Under the pieces are notes generated by a model. The model was given only the letters and a program-made list of their open reading frames with translations. It searched no databases and had not been told where the DNA came from. 64,000 bases of DNA from Sodalis glossinidius str. 'morsitans' (GTDB taxonomy: Bacteria > Pseudomonadota > Gammaproteobacteria > Enterobacterales > Enterobacteriaceae): the NCBI RefSeq assembly GCF_000010085.1, contig NC_007712.1, positions 2,542,001 through 2,606,000 of the forward strand, given 5' to 3'. The position numbers and the translations under genes are program-made. Shown here piece by piece: positions 1 through 8,073 of the stretch (its first letter is position 1; the number at the start of each line of letters is the position of its first letter).

Positions 1-848
1 TTAAGCGCTTTGACCATCGCCATTGCCTCATCTACCTGCGCACATCATAGTCACGCAGACTTAGATGATCGCCCATAAGCGTTTTGAACCGGAATATAGC
101 TGTTTCAGCCACTGAGCGTCGATGATAGCCCACTTGCTTTTTCCATACATCGTTACTGCCGCTTAGACGCTGATTCGCAACGGCGTAGTTACGCTTATGG
201 TATCGGTCTGGCCAATATTGCGCCCCACCTCGTGGAGGAATAAGAGGCCTTATTTTCTTCCTCAGCAGAGCATCATGACAGTAGCGGGTATCGTAAGCGC
301 CATCAGCCGACGCTTCCTTGATTTTCCGCTGGGTCTGGTTTATCAGAGCGGGTAGGGCCTGAGCATCCGTCGTACCGCTGAGCGATAAGTCAGCACAGAT
401 AATCTCATGCGTTACACTGTCTGCGGCCATATGCAGCTTATGCCACACCCTCCGTCTGTCGGCACCATGCTGTCGGACTTTCCATTCGGTTCCGTCAATG
501 ACTAGAGGTGAGATTTCACCACGGGTCGGCGTTTTTATGCTGATCTTAACTGTCTTTGCTCGCTTGCTGATCAGCGAGTAGTGGGTATCTTAGCGGCAGC
601 ACCATCAGTTTAAAAATGGCGTCAACGAAGCCCTGTAAAGCGCTTAACGAAAGGCCAAACACGCGTTTCATCATCAGAACAGTGGTGATAGCCATATCTG
701 CGTAGTGAAGCGGCCGGCCACGCCGTTCAGGCGTTGTTTTTTCCGTCCATAATTGCCGACTCATCCAGCCATATCGTCAGAGCCCCGGCTGCTTGAGAGC
801 TTTGTTATAAGTGGACCAGTTAGTTATTTTAAACTTTTGCTTTGCCAT
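1..848 (-). pseudogene. IS903-group transposase, frameshifted
   Basis: The DDE transposase starts at ATG 848-846 with MAKQKFKITNWSTYNKALKQ. It then hits a stop because bases are missing relative to the copy at 15232. It resumes as the HYADMAITTVLMMKRVFGLS segment (764-546), and again as the catalytic and C-terminal region (448-32), which includes ICADLSLSGTTDAQALP and SADGAYDTRYCHDALLRKK. A further frame break occurs near 32, after LSLRDYD. With at least three lesions it is not expected to be active. Confidence 0.85.
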
Positions 849-923
849 GGAGTGCAGATGTTGAAATGACGGTAGTGATCTGAGCAGACGATCACCTAAA
901 AGTTATATTTATTCAACAAAGCC
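1..923 (-). mobile_element. IS903-group (IS5 family) insertion sequence, degraded; distal end cut by the window edge
   Basis: The transposase reads on the minus strand from about 848 down to the window start. The 5' terminal repeat, reading GGCTTTGTTGAATAAAT on the minus strand, ends at about 923. The same terminal sequence starts the partial copy at 15157 and closes the relic at 27021, so the window holds three remnants of one IS type. The element sits directly against the 3' part of an integrase gene, which it truncates. Family placement is from recalled IS903-type transposase sequence and is strong; the exact IS name is not known. Confidence 0.85.
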
Positions 924-927
924 CCTT

Positions 928-1760
928 TTTGATGCTCTTTTAACAGAGAAATAGCAGCCTCAGGAAGTGCACAGCGTACGGTCCTGCCGGTTTTATATTC
1001 ACTGGCAGGCACTGTCCATGTTTTTGATTTATAATCGAACTAATCCCATTTTGATGTGCGTATCTCCGTGCTACGGCAACCTGTAATTACCAGAAAGAGC
1101 ACTACAAACTGTTTCTTGACTGGCATGCCGTCAAGAGCATCCCAAACCACTCTAATTTCATCATCAGATAACATCCGGTCTCTCATGGCTGCGGTCATTT
1201 CTACATCTGACCTGCACAACGATTCGATAGGATTTATGTCTATTACCCCACGGTTGGAACAAAACCGAAAAGCATGCTGCATAAGTTCAAGCACTTCACC
1301 AGTGACTACTCTCCTGCCCATGCCATCAAACAAGCTGAGCCAGTGCGCTTTCGCTGTCTGGTTGACGATCATCTTACCCAATATTGGCATAACATGATTT
1401 TCAAAATTTCGCCTGTTTTGCCGCATCTTAATGATGCCCTCGAGTTTACAATAAATAAGTTTCCCAGTATTTAAACGCTTCCTCAACCGTCATGGCATTA
1501 ATTTGAGGATCATAACCTTGGGTTATTCAAGCACGAAATTGTTGCCTATGCTCCCTTGCATGAGACAGTGTTATAGAAGGATAATCGCCTATACTGAGCT
1601 GAACAGGCTTGTTCTCCCAACGGTATCTGTAGAAAAAAGTAACACCACCCGTTAATGATAGCCTTACATTAAGTTCATGCGAATCAGAGATGACTTCAAC
1701 CTTATTGCGATGCTTTCCGAGTGCTTTTCTGAGTTTTGTATCTATTAGCAATGTGTACAC
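928..1760 (-). pseudogene. P4-type tyrosine integrase, broken and truncated by the IS
   Basis: The N-terminal part (1760-1527, GTG start) is a DUF4102-like integrase arm-binding domain containing FYRYRWENKPVQLSIGDYPS. The C-terminal part (1486-1040) includes the first catalytic-arginine motif, ITGCRSTEIRTSKW. A frame break separates the two near 1500. Translation continues past an in-frame TAG (about 1042-1040) as FDYKSKTWTVPASEYKTGRT until the IS end at about 928, so the remaining catalytic His/Arg/Tyr residues are lost. It is a remnant of a prophage or genomic island. No tRNA or att core is visible beside it. Confidence 0.8.
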
Positions 1761-1878
1761 TCCCTTTCCGTATACGCAAGAGTGTATACAAAATTCATAA
1801 ATAAACGCTATTCAAACTAAATCATGATAAATCGTAATAAAGCACAAAAACCAATCAAGTGATTGATATTAAATAAGA

Positions 1879-1897
1879 GTTTAAAACATGTTTAAAC
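1879..1897. repeat. 19-bp perfect inverted repeat in the leader upstream of sapC
   Basis: GTTTAAA, a 5-base spacer, then TTTAAAC. It lies in the AT-rich gap between the integrase relic and sapC. It could be a former att-associated or operator site, or chance in AT-rich DNA. The same gap (1761-1924) has no convincing Shine-Dalgarno in front of sapC. Confidence 0.4.
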
Positions 1898-1924
1898 AAA
1901 ATCAACAAACTTAACGCAATTTAG

Positions 1925-2815
1925 ATGCCCTCAGATAATGTTTACCGCGAGAAGCGCATGCCCGGGCCGCTGGCGCAGCTATGGCGACGCTTTTACCACG
2001 ACGCCATGTCGATGCTGGGCCTGTACGGCTTTGCCCTGCTGATCCTGCTTTGCCTGTTCGGCTCGCTGTTTGCGCCCTATCATCTGGACCAGCAATTTCT
2101 GGGCTATCAACTGTTGCCGCCGTCCTGGTCGCGCTACGGCGACGTGTCCTTTTTTCTCGGTACCGATGATCTGGGCCGCGATGTGCTGAGCCGGTTGCTG
2201 GCCGGCACCGCCCCCACCTTTGGATCGGCGCTGGTGGTGACCCTGGCGGCGGCGCTGGTCGGTCTGGCGCTCGGCGTGCTAGCCGGCGTCACCCGTGGTT
2301 TGCGCTCGGCGGCGCTCAATCACGTGCTGGACACCGTGCTGTCCATCCCCTCGCTGCTGCTGGCCATTGTGGTGGTGGCGTTCCTCGGCCCCCGTCTGGA
2401 ACATGCCATGCTGGCGGTTTGGCTAGCGTTGCTGCCACGCATTGCGCACACCGTCTATACTTTGGTGCATAGCGAACTGGAAAAGGACTATATTTTGGCG
2501 GTGCGGATGGATGGCGCATCGATGCAGCATATTATGCGTTATGCGGTGCTGCCAAACATCTCCAGTCAATTGGTTTCAGAGTTCACCCGTGCACTATCGA
2601 TGGCGGTGCTGGATATTGCCGCGCTGGGGTTCTTCAACTTGGGCGCGCAGATGCCGTCGCCGGAATGGGGGGCAATGATGGACGACCAGCTGGAGTTGGT
2701 GTATCTCGCGCCCTGGGCGGTCATGCTGCCGGGTTGCGCTATTATGCTAAGCGTGCTGATCGTCAATATCTTCGGTGAAGGCGTACGCCGCGCCATGGTT
2801 GCGGAGGTGGAGTAA
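1925..2815 (+). CDS. sapC: ABC transporter permease SapC
   Basis: Inner-membrane permease of the SapBCDF peptide/putrescine ABC system (known in E. coli for putrescine export and in Salmonella for antimicrobial-peptide resistance). The 296-residue length matches the family. It starts MPSDNVYREK, has a first hydrophobic segment at about residues 30-50, and carries the conserved stretch QQFLGYQLLPPSWSRYG. A BPD-permease EAA-like loop (about 195-215) and several membrane segments follow. The stop overlaps the sapD start (TAATG), showing operon coupling. Oddly, sapB is not upstream: an integrase/IS relic lies there, so sapC has lost its usual upstream coupling and a clear ribosome site. The reading frame is intact. 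Confidence 0.95.
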   Translation: MPSDNVYREKRMPGPLAQLWRRFYHDAMSMLGLYGFALLILLCLFGSLFAPYHLDQQFLGYQLLPPSWSRYGDVSFFLGTDDLGRDVLSRLLAGTAPTFGSALVVTLAAALVGLALGVLAGVTRGLRSAALNHVLDTVLSIPSLLLAIVVVAFLGPRLEHAMLAVWLALLPRIAHTVYTLVHSELEKDYILAVRMDGASMQHIMRYAVLPNISSQLVSEFTRALSMAVLDIAALGFFNLGAQMPSPEWGAMMDDQLELVYLAPWAVMLPGCAIMLSVLIVNIFGEGVRRAMVAEVE

Positions 2816-3807
2816 TGCCGTTACTGGATATTCGCAATCTCACCATCGAGTTTATGACCCCTGAAGGGCCGGTGAAAGCGGTGGATCACGTGAGCATTAC
2901 CTTAAGCGAAGGGGAAGTCCGCGGGCTGGTCGGAGAATCCGGCTCCGGTAAGAGCCTTATCTCCAAAGCGATCTGCGGCGTGACACGCGATAACTGGCGG
3001 GTTACCGCCGATCGCTTCCGTTTCGACGATATCGACCTACTTGCCTTAACCCCGCGCCAACGGCGCAAGGTGGTGGGCCACAATGTGTCGATGATTTTCC
3101 AGGAGCCGCAATCCTGTCTGGATCCGTCGGAACGCATCGGCCGGCAGATAATCCAGGCGATCCCCGGCTGGACCTATAAGGGCCAATGGTGGCAGCGATT
3201 CGGCTGGCGCCAGCGGCGTGCCATTGAACTGTTGCACCGCGTTGGCTTCAAAGCCCATAAAGCGATTATGCACGCCTATCCCTACGAGCTGACCGAGGGG
3301 GAGTGTCAAAAGGTCATGATCGCCATCGCGCTGGCCAACCAGCCGCGGTTGCTGATTGCCGACGAACCTACCAACGCCATGGAGCCGACCACGCAGGCAC
3401 AGATTTTCCGCCTGCTGGCGCGCCTGAATCAAAATAACAGTACCACTATTTTGTTGATAAGCCATGACCTGCAAATGATGAGCAAATGGTGTAACCGCAT
3501 CAACGTGCTCTACTGTGGGCAAACGGTGGAGAGCGCCCAGAGCGAGGATTTGATCGCCACGCCGCACCACCCCTATACCCAGGCGTTGATCCGGGCGATT
3601 CCCGACTTCGGCCGTTCCATGCCCCCCAAAAGCCGGCTGAATACCCTGCCCGGCGGTATTCCGTCGCTTGAGCATCTGCCTATTGGCTGTCGCCTCGGCC
3701 CGCGCTGTCCCTATGCGCAAAAAACCTGCATTCAGGCGCCGCTGCTGCTGCCGGTTAAAAATCACTTTTTCGCCTGCCATTATCCGCTCAATCTGGAGGA
3801 GCAATAA
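2815..3807 (+). CDS. sapD: ABC transporter ATPase SapD
   Basis: Cytoplasmic ATPase of the Sap system, 330 residues, full length. It has Walker A GESGSGKS near residue 40, the family-specific signature LTEGECQKV (replacing LSGGQ, as in known SapD), and Walker B LLIADEPTNAME. An oligopeptide/dipeptide-type C-terminal domain contains the Cys-rich CRLGPRCPYA segment. It overlaps the sapC stop by one base and is followed 2 bp later by sapF, so it is co-transcribed. In E. coli SapD also stimulates Trk potassium uptake. The frame is intact and no key residue is missing. Confidence 0.95.
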   Translation: MPLLDIRNLTIEFMTPEGPVKAVDHVSITLSEGEVRGLVGESGSGKSLISKAICGVTRDNWRVTADRFRFDDIDLLALTPRQRRKVVGHNVSMIFQEPQSCLDPSERIGRQIIQAIPGWTYKGQWWQRFGWRQRRAIELLHRVGFKAHKAIMHAYPYELTEGECQKVMIAIALANQPRLLIADEPTNAMEPTTQAQIFRLLARLNQNNSTTILLISHDLQMMSKWCNRINVLYCGQTVESAQSEDLIATPHHPYTQALIRAIPDFGRSMPPKSRLNTLPGGIPSLEHLPIGCRLGPRCPYAQKTCIQAPLLLPVKNHFFACHYPLNLEEQ

Positions 3808-3809
3808 GT

Positions 3810-4730
3810 ATGGAAACCCTGCTTGAAGCCCGCAATTTGAGCAAAACGTTTCGCTACCGCACGGGCCTGTTTCGCCGTCATCAGGTGGCAGCGGTGCAAA
3901 ACGTCAGCTTCACCCTGCGTGAGTGTCAGACGTTGGCAATTATCGGTGAAAACGGTTCTGGTAAATCGACGCTGGCGAAAATGCTGGCCGGTAGCATCGA
4001 GCCCAGCGCCGGAGAGATTTTGATTGACGATTATCCTCTGCATTTTGGTGACTATCGTTATCGCAGTCAGCGTATCCGGATGATTTTCCAGGATGCCAGC
4101 AATGCCCTGAACCCGCGCCAGCGCATTGGCCAATTACTGGATGTGCCGCTGCGGCTGAACACGGCATTGACCGGCAGCGAACGCGAGGAAGCCATCAACA
4201 CCACCCTGCGCCAGGTCGGCCTGCGGCCTGATCACGCCTACTACTATCCGCACATGCTGGCGCCGGGGCAGAAACAGCGCGTCGGTCTGGCGCGCGCGTT
4301 GATTTTGCAGCCCAAGGTTATCGTGGCGGACGAAGCGCTGGCGTCGCTGGATATGTCGATGCGCTCACAAATTATCAACCTGATGCTGGAGCTACAGGCG
4401 AAAAAAGGGATTTCGTTTATTTACGTGACGCAACATTTGGGCATGATGAAACATGTAAGCGATCAAATCATCGTGATGCAAAACGGCGAAGTCGTGGAAC
4501 GGGGCAGCACCGCCGATGTGCTCGCGGCGCCGCTGCACGATTTGACCCGCCGGCTCATCGCCAACCATTTCGGCGAAGCGCTGACCGCCGACGCCTGGCG
4601 GCTAGACCTGAGCCCCCCGTCGCGCATGGCGCGGATCTGCACTCCGGCGAAAGATTCATGTTACACTTCGCCGGGTTTATCAACGACGAACGGTGCTGCA
4701 AGGATTGACCGCGGGCATACGATCGCATGA
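3810..4730 (+). CDS. sapF: ABC transporter ATPase SapF with an extended C-terminus
   Basis: Second ATPase of the Sap transporter. It has Walker A GENGSGKST, signature APGQKQRVGLARA and Walker B VIVADEALASLD, all as in family members. Known enteric SapF ends shortly after HFGEALTADAWR (about 268 residues). Here the normal stop is gone and the frame runs on for about 38 residues of unrelated sequence, rich in Ser/Thr/Arg, to a TGA 26 bp before fabI. The catalytic core is complete, so function is probable. The tail is a stop-loss extension and crosses a hairpin (4644-4674). Confidence 0.9.
   Translation: METLLEARNLSKTFRYRTGLFRRHQVAAVQNVSFTLRECQTLAIIGENGSGKSTLAKMLAGSIEPSAGEILIDDYPLHFGDYRYRSQRIRMIFQDASNALNPRQRIGQLLDVPLRLNTALTGSEREEAINTTLRQVGLRPDHAYYYPHMLAPGQKQRVGLARALILQPKVIVADEALASLDMSMRSQIINLMLELQAKKGISFIYVTQHLGMMKHVSDQIIVMQNGEVVERGSTADVLAAPLHDLTRRLIANHFGEALTADAWRLDLSPPSRMARICTPAKDSCYTSPGLSTTNGAARIDRGHTIA
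4644..4674 (+). promoter_or_regulatory. Hairpin between the sapF core and fabI
   Basis: CCGGCGAA (4644-4651) pairs perfectly with TTCGCCGG (4667-4674) across a 15-base loop, followed by GTTTAT. It lies inside the extended sapF frame, in the position of the old sapF-fabI intergenic space. It may be a weak terminator for sap or part of the fabI leader. No T-run is present. Confidence 0.4.
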
Positions 4731-4755
4731 AATAATGATCACAAGGATTAATGCT

Positions 4756-5544
4756 ATGGGTTTTCTTACCGGTAAGCGCATTCTGGTTACTGGCGTTGCC
4801 AGTAACCGTTCAATTGCATACGGTATCGCTCAGTCTATGCACCGTGAAGGTGCGGAGCTGGCTTTCACTTATCAGAATGACAAATTGAAATCACGGGTGG
4901 AAGGGTTTGCCGCCGATTTCAATTCCAGCATCGTGCTGCCGTGCGACGTGGCGGAAGATGCCAGCATCGACGCGCTGTTCACCCGTCTGGCCGACATCTG
5001 GCCGACCTTCGACGGTTTTGTGCACGCCATCGCTTACGCGCCTGGCGACCAATTGGACGGCGATTATGTCAACGCCGTAACCCGGGAAGGTTTTGCCATC
5101 GCGCACGACATCAGCGCCTACAGCTTCGTCGCCATGGCCAAGGCCAGCCGGGCAATGCTTAATCCCAACGCCGCCCTGGTGACGCTGACTTATCTGGGGG
5201 CGGAACGAGCCATCCCCAACTACAACGTCATGGGCCTGGCCAAAGCCTCTCTGGAGGCCAATACTCGCTACATGGCCAACGCTATGGGCCCGCAGGGCGT
5301 TCGGGTGAATACCATTTCCGCAGGCCCTATCCGCACCCTGGCCGCGTCCGGTATCAAGAATTTCAAGAAGATGCTGTCCCACTGCGAGTCGGTGACGCCT
5401 ATCCGCCGCGTGGTGACCATTGAGGACGTCGGCAACACCGCCGCTTTCCTGTGCTCCGATTTGTCGGCAGGTATCACCGGCGAGGTGGTGCATGTGGACG
5501 GCGGCTTCAATATCGCCGCCATGAACGAGCTTGATCTGGATTGA
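4756..5544 (+). CDS. fabI: Enoyl-[acyl-carrier-protein] reductase (NADH) FabI
   Basis: Last reduction step of each fatty-acid elongation cycle (enoyl-ACP to acyl-ACP, NADH), cytosolic. It has 262 residues, identical in length to E. coli FabI. The ATG at 4756 is chosen because AAGGA lies at a proper distance; an upstream in-frame start at 4693 would add non-homologous sequence. Catalytic Tyr146, Tyr156 and Lys163 are in YLGAERAIPNYNVMGLAK. The nucleotide-binding start is LVTGVASNRSIAYG. Residue 93, glycine in typical enteric FabI, is alanine here (HAIAYAPGDQL). A rho-independent terminator follows. It is an essential, clearly functional gene. Confidence 0.97.
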   Translation: MGFLTGKRILVTGVASNRSIAYGIAQSMHREGAELAFTYQNDKLKSRVEGFAADFNSSIVLPCDVAEDASIDALFTRLADIWPTFDGFVHAIAYAPGDQLDGDYVNAVTREGFAIAHDISAYSFVAMAKASRAMLNPNAALVTLTYLGAERAIPNYNVMGLAKASLEANTRYMANAMGPQGVRVNTISAGPIRTLAASGIKNFKKMLSHCESVTPIRRVVTIEDVGNTAAFLCSDLSAGITGEVVHVDGGFNIAAMNELDLD

Positions 5545-5559
5545 TGGATTGATTCCCCC

Positions 5560-5583
5560 GGGGCCGGACAACCGGCCCCTTTT
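5560..5583 (+). terminator. Rho-independent terminator of fabI
   Basis: GGGGCCGG, a 4-base loop, then CCGGCCCC and TTTT, 15 bp after the fabI stop. It has a perfect 8-bp GC-rich stem and a short T-tract. Confidence 0.85.
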
Positions 5584-5589
5584 ACATCG

Positions 5590-6187
5590 CGCCGTGCCCG
5601 CCCGGTTTGTGCAATCACCATCGCCGGCATAGCGATCGGGATGCTGGTTAACGCCGGCGTCATGTCCGGCAAAAGATGGCCCCGTAGCACTATGCCGCAA
5701 CCCAGATCGGTAAACACCCCCCTGCAACGGCTGGAAAATCAAGGCGCTTTCGAGGATAACCCGCGGCTGGAGGCCGGCGGCGCGAAAGTTCTCATCCATA
5801 TAACGGCGGAAATAACGGCTCGGCCAGACAAAGCGGCAACACAGCGACCTGCGCCTGCCGTAGCAATTGCGGTAGCGAGAGACCGCATTGGGGCACGATG
5901 CCGATACGCAATGTGCCTCCCACACCTTGCTTGAGCGACTCCACTTCCAGCTTTAACCCCTGACAGACCGAGACAATTTCCCGTGTCCAGGCCAGTACCC
6001 GCTCCCCCTCGGCGGTAAAGCCCTGAAAACTGTTGCCGCGGTGGATAAGCGCCACCCCTAGCTCACGTTCGAGATTTTTCAGCCGCATCGAGAGGGTGGT
6101 CTGACTGACAAAGCTCGCGTCGGCGGCGCGGCCGAAATGGCGCTCCCGTTCCAGGTTGCATAAGTAAATGAGTTGTTTGATATCCAT
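5590..6187 (-). pseudogene. LysR-family transcriptional regulator, truncated internally
   Basis: It starts at ATG 6187 with MDIKQLIYLCNLERERHFGR and has an intact LysR helix-turn-helix (FVSQTTLSMRLKNLERELGV). The effector domain begins (TLRIGIVPQCGLSLP), then a deletion and frame change occur near 5810. C-terminal fragments continue in other frames, including FTDLGCGIVLRGHLLPD near 5715-5650. LysR proteins are about 300 residues; only about 600 bp remain. It runs convergently towards fabI. The regulated target is unknown. Confidence 0.75.
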
Positions 6188-6303
6188 CAGTTCGATCGGT
6201 AGCCGGGGGTAGCAAACAGTATATCATCTCCATATAGGCAAAAATCAGCCGGGACATCCGCGTTAGTGCGTGAATGGAGGCTATCGTCTGCCCCCAGGCG
6301 AAA

Positions 6304-7820
6304 TCAACTGCTCACGCCCAGCGTCCGTTTCACGTCGTGGGCGATTTTTTCCACCTTCGGGCCATAGATAACCTGAACATCGTTGCCGCTGGCCCCGGTG
6401 AGCATCAATGTACGATCCACCACCTGCTGCATGTCGCGTACCCACACGCGCAGCCGGGTAAAACAGCAATCAACGTCGGCGATATTCTGCCGCCCTCCCA
6501 GGCCATTGATGATGGTCTGTGAGCGCTCATCGGCGCTTTGTTTTTCCTGCTCCGGCGGCGTCTCAACATGCATGCGGCGGATGACCGCACGGAACACCAC
6601 ATAGTAAAGCGGACAATACACCGCCCCCAGCAGCACCGGATACCACCATTGGGTCCGGGCGCCGCCGAGCACGCCGAAGATAACCAGATCAATGGCGCCG
6701 CCCTGCACATTGCCAATCATTACATGCAGCATATCCATCAGCATAAACGCAACACCGCTCAACACCGCGTGGAAAATAAACAGCACCGGCGAGACAAAAA
6801 TAAAGCAGAACTCCAGCGGTTCGGTGATTCCGGTGGTGAACGAGGCCAGACCGCCGGCCAGCATTAGCGCCTTGACGCGTTCTTTATGTTCGGGCCGCGC
6901 GCAGTGATACATCGCCAGCGCCGCGCCCGGTAAGCCAAACATCATGGTGGGGATCTTACCTTGCTCCAGGAAACTCGTAGCGTGACGGATAACGTCGTCG
7001 CTTAGCAGACCGGGATGGGTGAGCGAGGTGTTAAAGATGGTTAATGCCCCGACCAGCGTCTGGTGATCCGCCGTGACTATGCCGCCGATAGGGGTAAAAC
7101 GCACCGTTTCGTTCAAAATATGGTGCAGGCCGGTTGGGATCAGCAGCCGCTCGCAAAAACCGTACAGCCACATCCCGAGGGCGCCGCTTTTGCCGATGAG
7201 CTGCCCCACCCAGGCGATGCCGTGGCCGATGGCAGGCCAAATGAACGACAGGCCGAGTCCCACCAGCGGCAGCACGACCACCGTGACAATCGGCACGAAG
7301 CGTCGACCGCCGAAGAAACTGATGGCGGTCGGCAACACCACGGTATAAAAACGGTTATGCAGCGCCACCGTCACCAGCCCGGCAATGACCCCGCCGAGCA
7401 CGCTCATATTATAGAAAAAATGCCCAGCGTCGGGGTGAACTGCGCGGCATACATCATCGCCTCGGTCTGCGACATGCCGCGTGCGCTATGCGCCGCCAGC
7501 GAAGCGCTTACCCCCACGTGCAGGTTGATGAAGCAGATTACCGCGGCAAAGGCGGCCGTCGGTTTCTCCTCCCGCGCCAGGCCGATAGCGCTGGCGACGG
7601 CGAAAAACAGCGGCAGGTTGGCGAACAGTGCGCTCGCCACCTGACGGATAAAGCCGATGATCATCTGCGGGTAATGCAGCCGGGCAAAAGCCTCGCCGGT
7701 CACCACGGGTTTTTGCATCACCGCCGCCAATCCCAGGAAAATCCCGGCGGCGGCGATCACCGAAATCGGCATCATCAACGCTTTGCCAAACCCATGAATT
7801 TTGCTGCCTATCTCTTTCAT
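6304..7820 (-). pseudogene. PTS glucose/maltose-superfamily EIICB permease with one frameshift at a T6 run
   Basis: Membrane sugar-specific component of a phosphotransferase system (PTS EIICB, MalX/GlvC-like). The likely start is ATG 7820, preceded by GGAG; a GTG at 7832 is also in frame. The first about 138 codons end at a TGA (7404) just after LGIFS. The remaining 367 codons are open from 7407 to 6304. They include the EIIC signature GITEPLEFCFIFVSPVLF and the EIIB phosphocysteine motif DCCFTRLRVWV. The lesion lies exactly at a T6 tract; T7 or T4 would restore one frame of about 505 residues. The sugar cannot be told from sequence. Confidence 0.8.
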
Positions 7821-8073
7821 CACGCGGGCCACTCCAGATTGAACGACTCCGTCAGTATGAGACAGGGCCAGCGGCGACGAGGAACTCGGGCGGGGTTGAG
7901 GCCAGGAATATGAACAAGATCACAAATAGCGTGCAATAACCGCACTCTATACCGCGATAAAGCGTTTCGATTAGACGCTTGCCGGCGGCGCGATTAAACT
8001 TTTACGCAATTGGAGTAAAACGTTAAACAAAATTTAACATCCCATCGAAGTTATTATCTGCGAAACCCTAATT

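Noticed and set aside
1761..1924. tRNA or att site expected beside a P4-type integrase
   Set aside because: No cloverleaf or CCA-end sequence could be traced in the gap.
4891..5925. 344-codon minus-strand ORF antisense to fabI
   Set aside because: Antisense shadow; only its last part overlaps the LysR relic by chance of frame.
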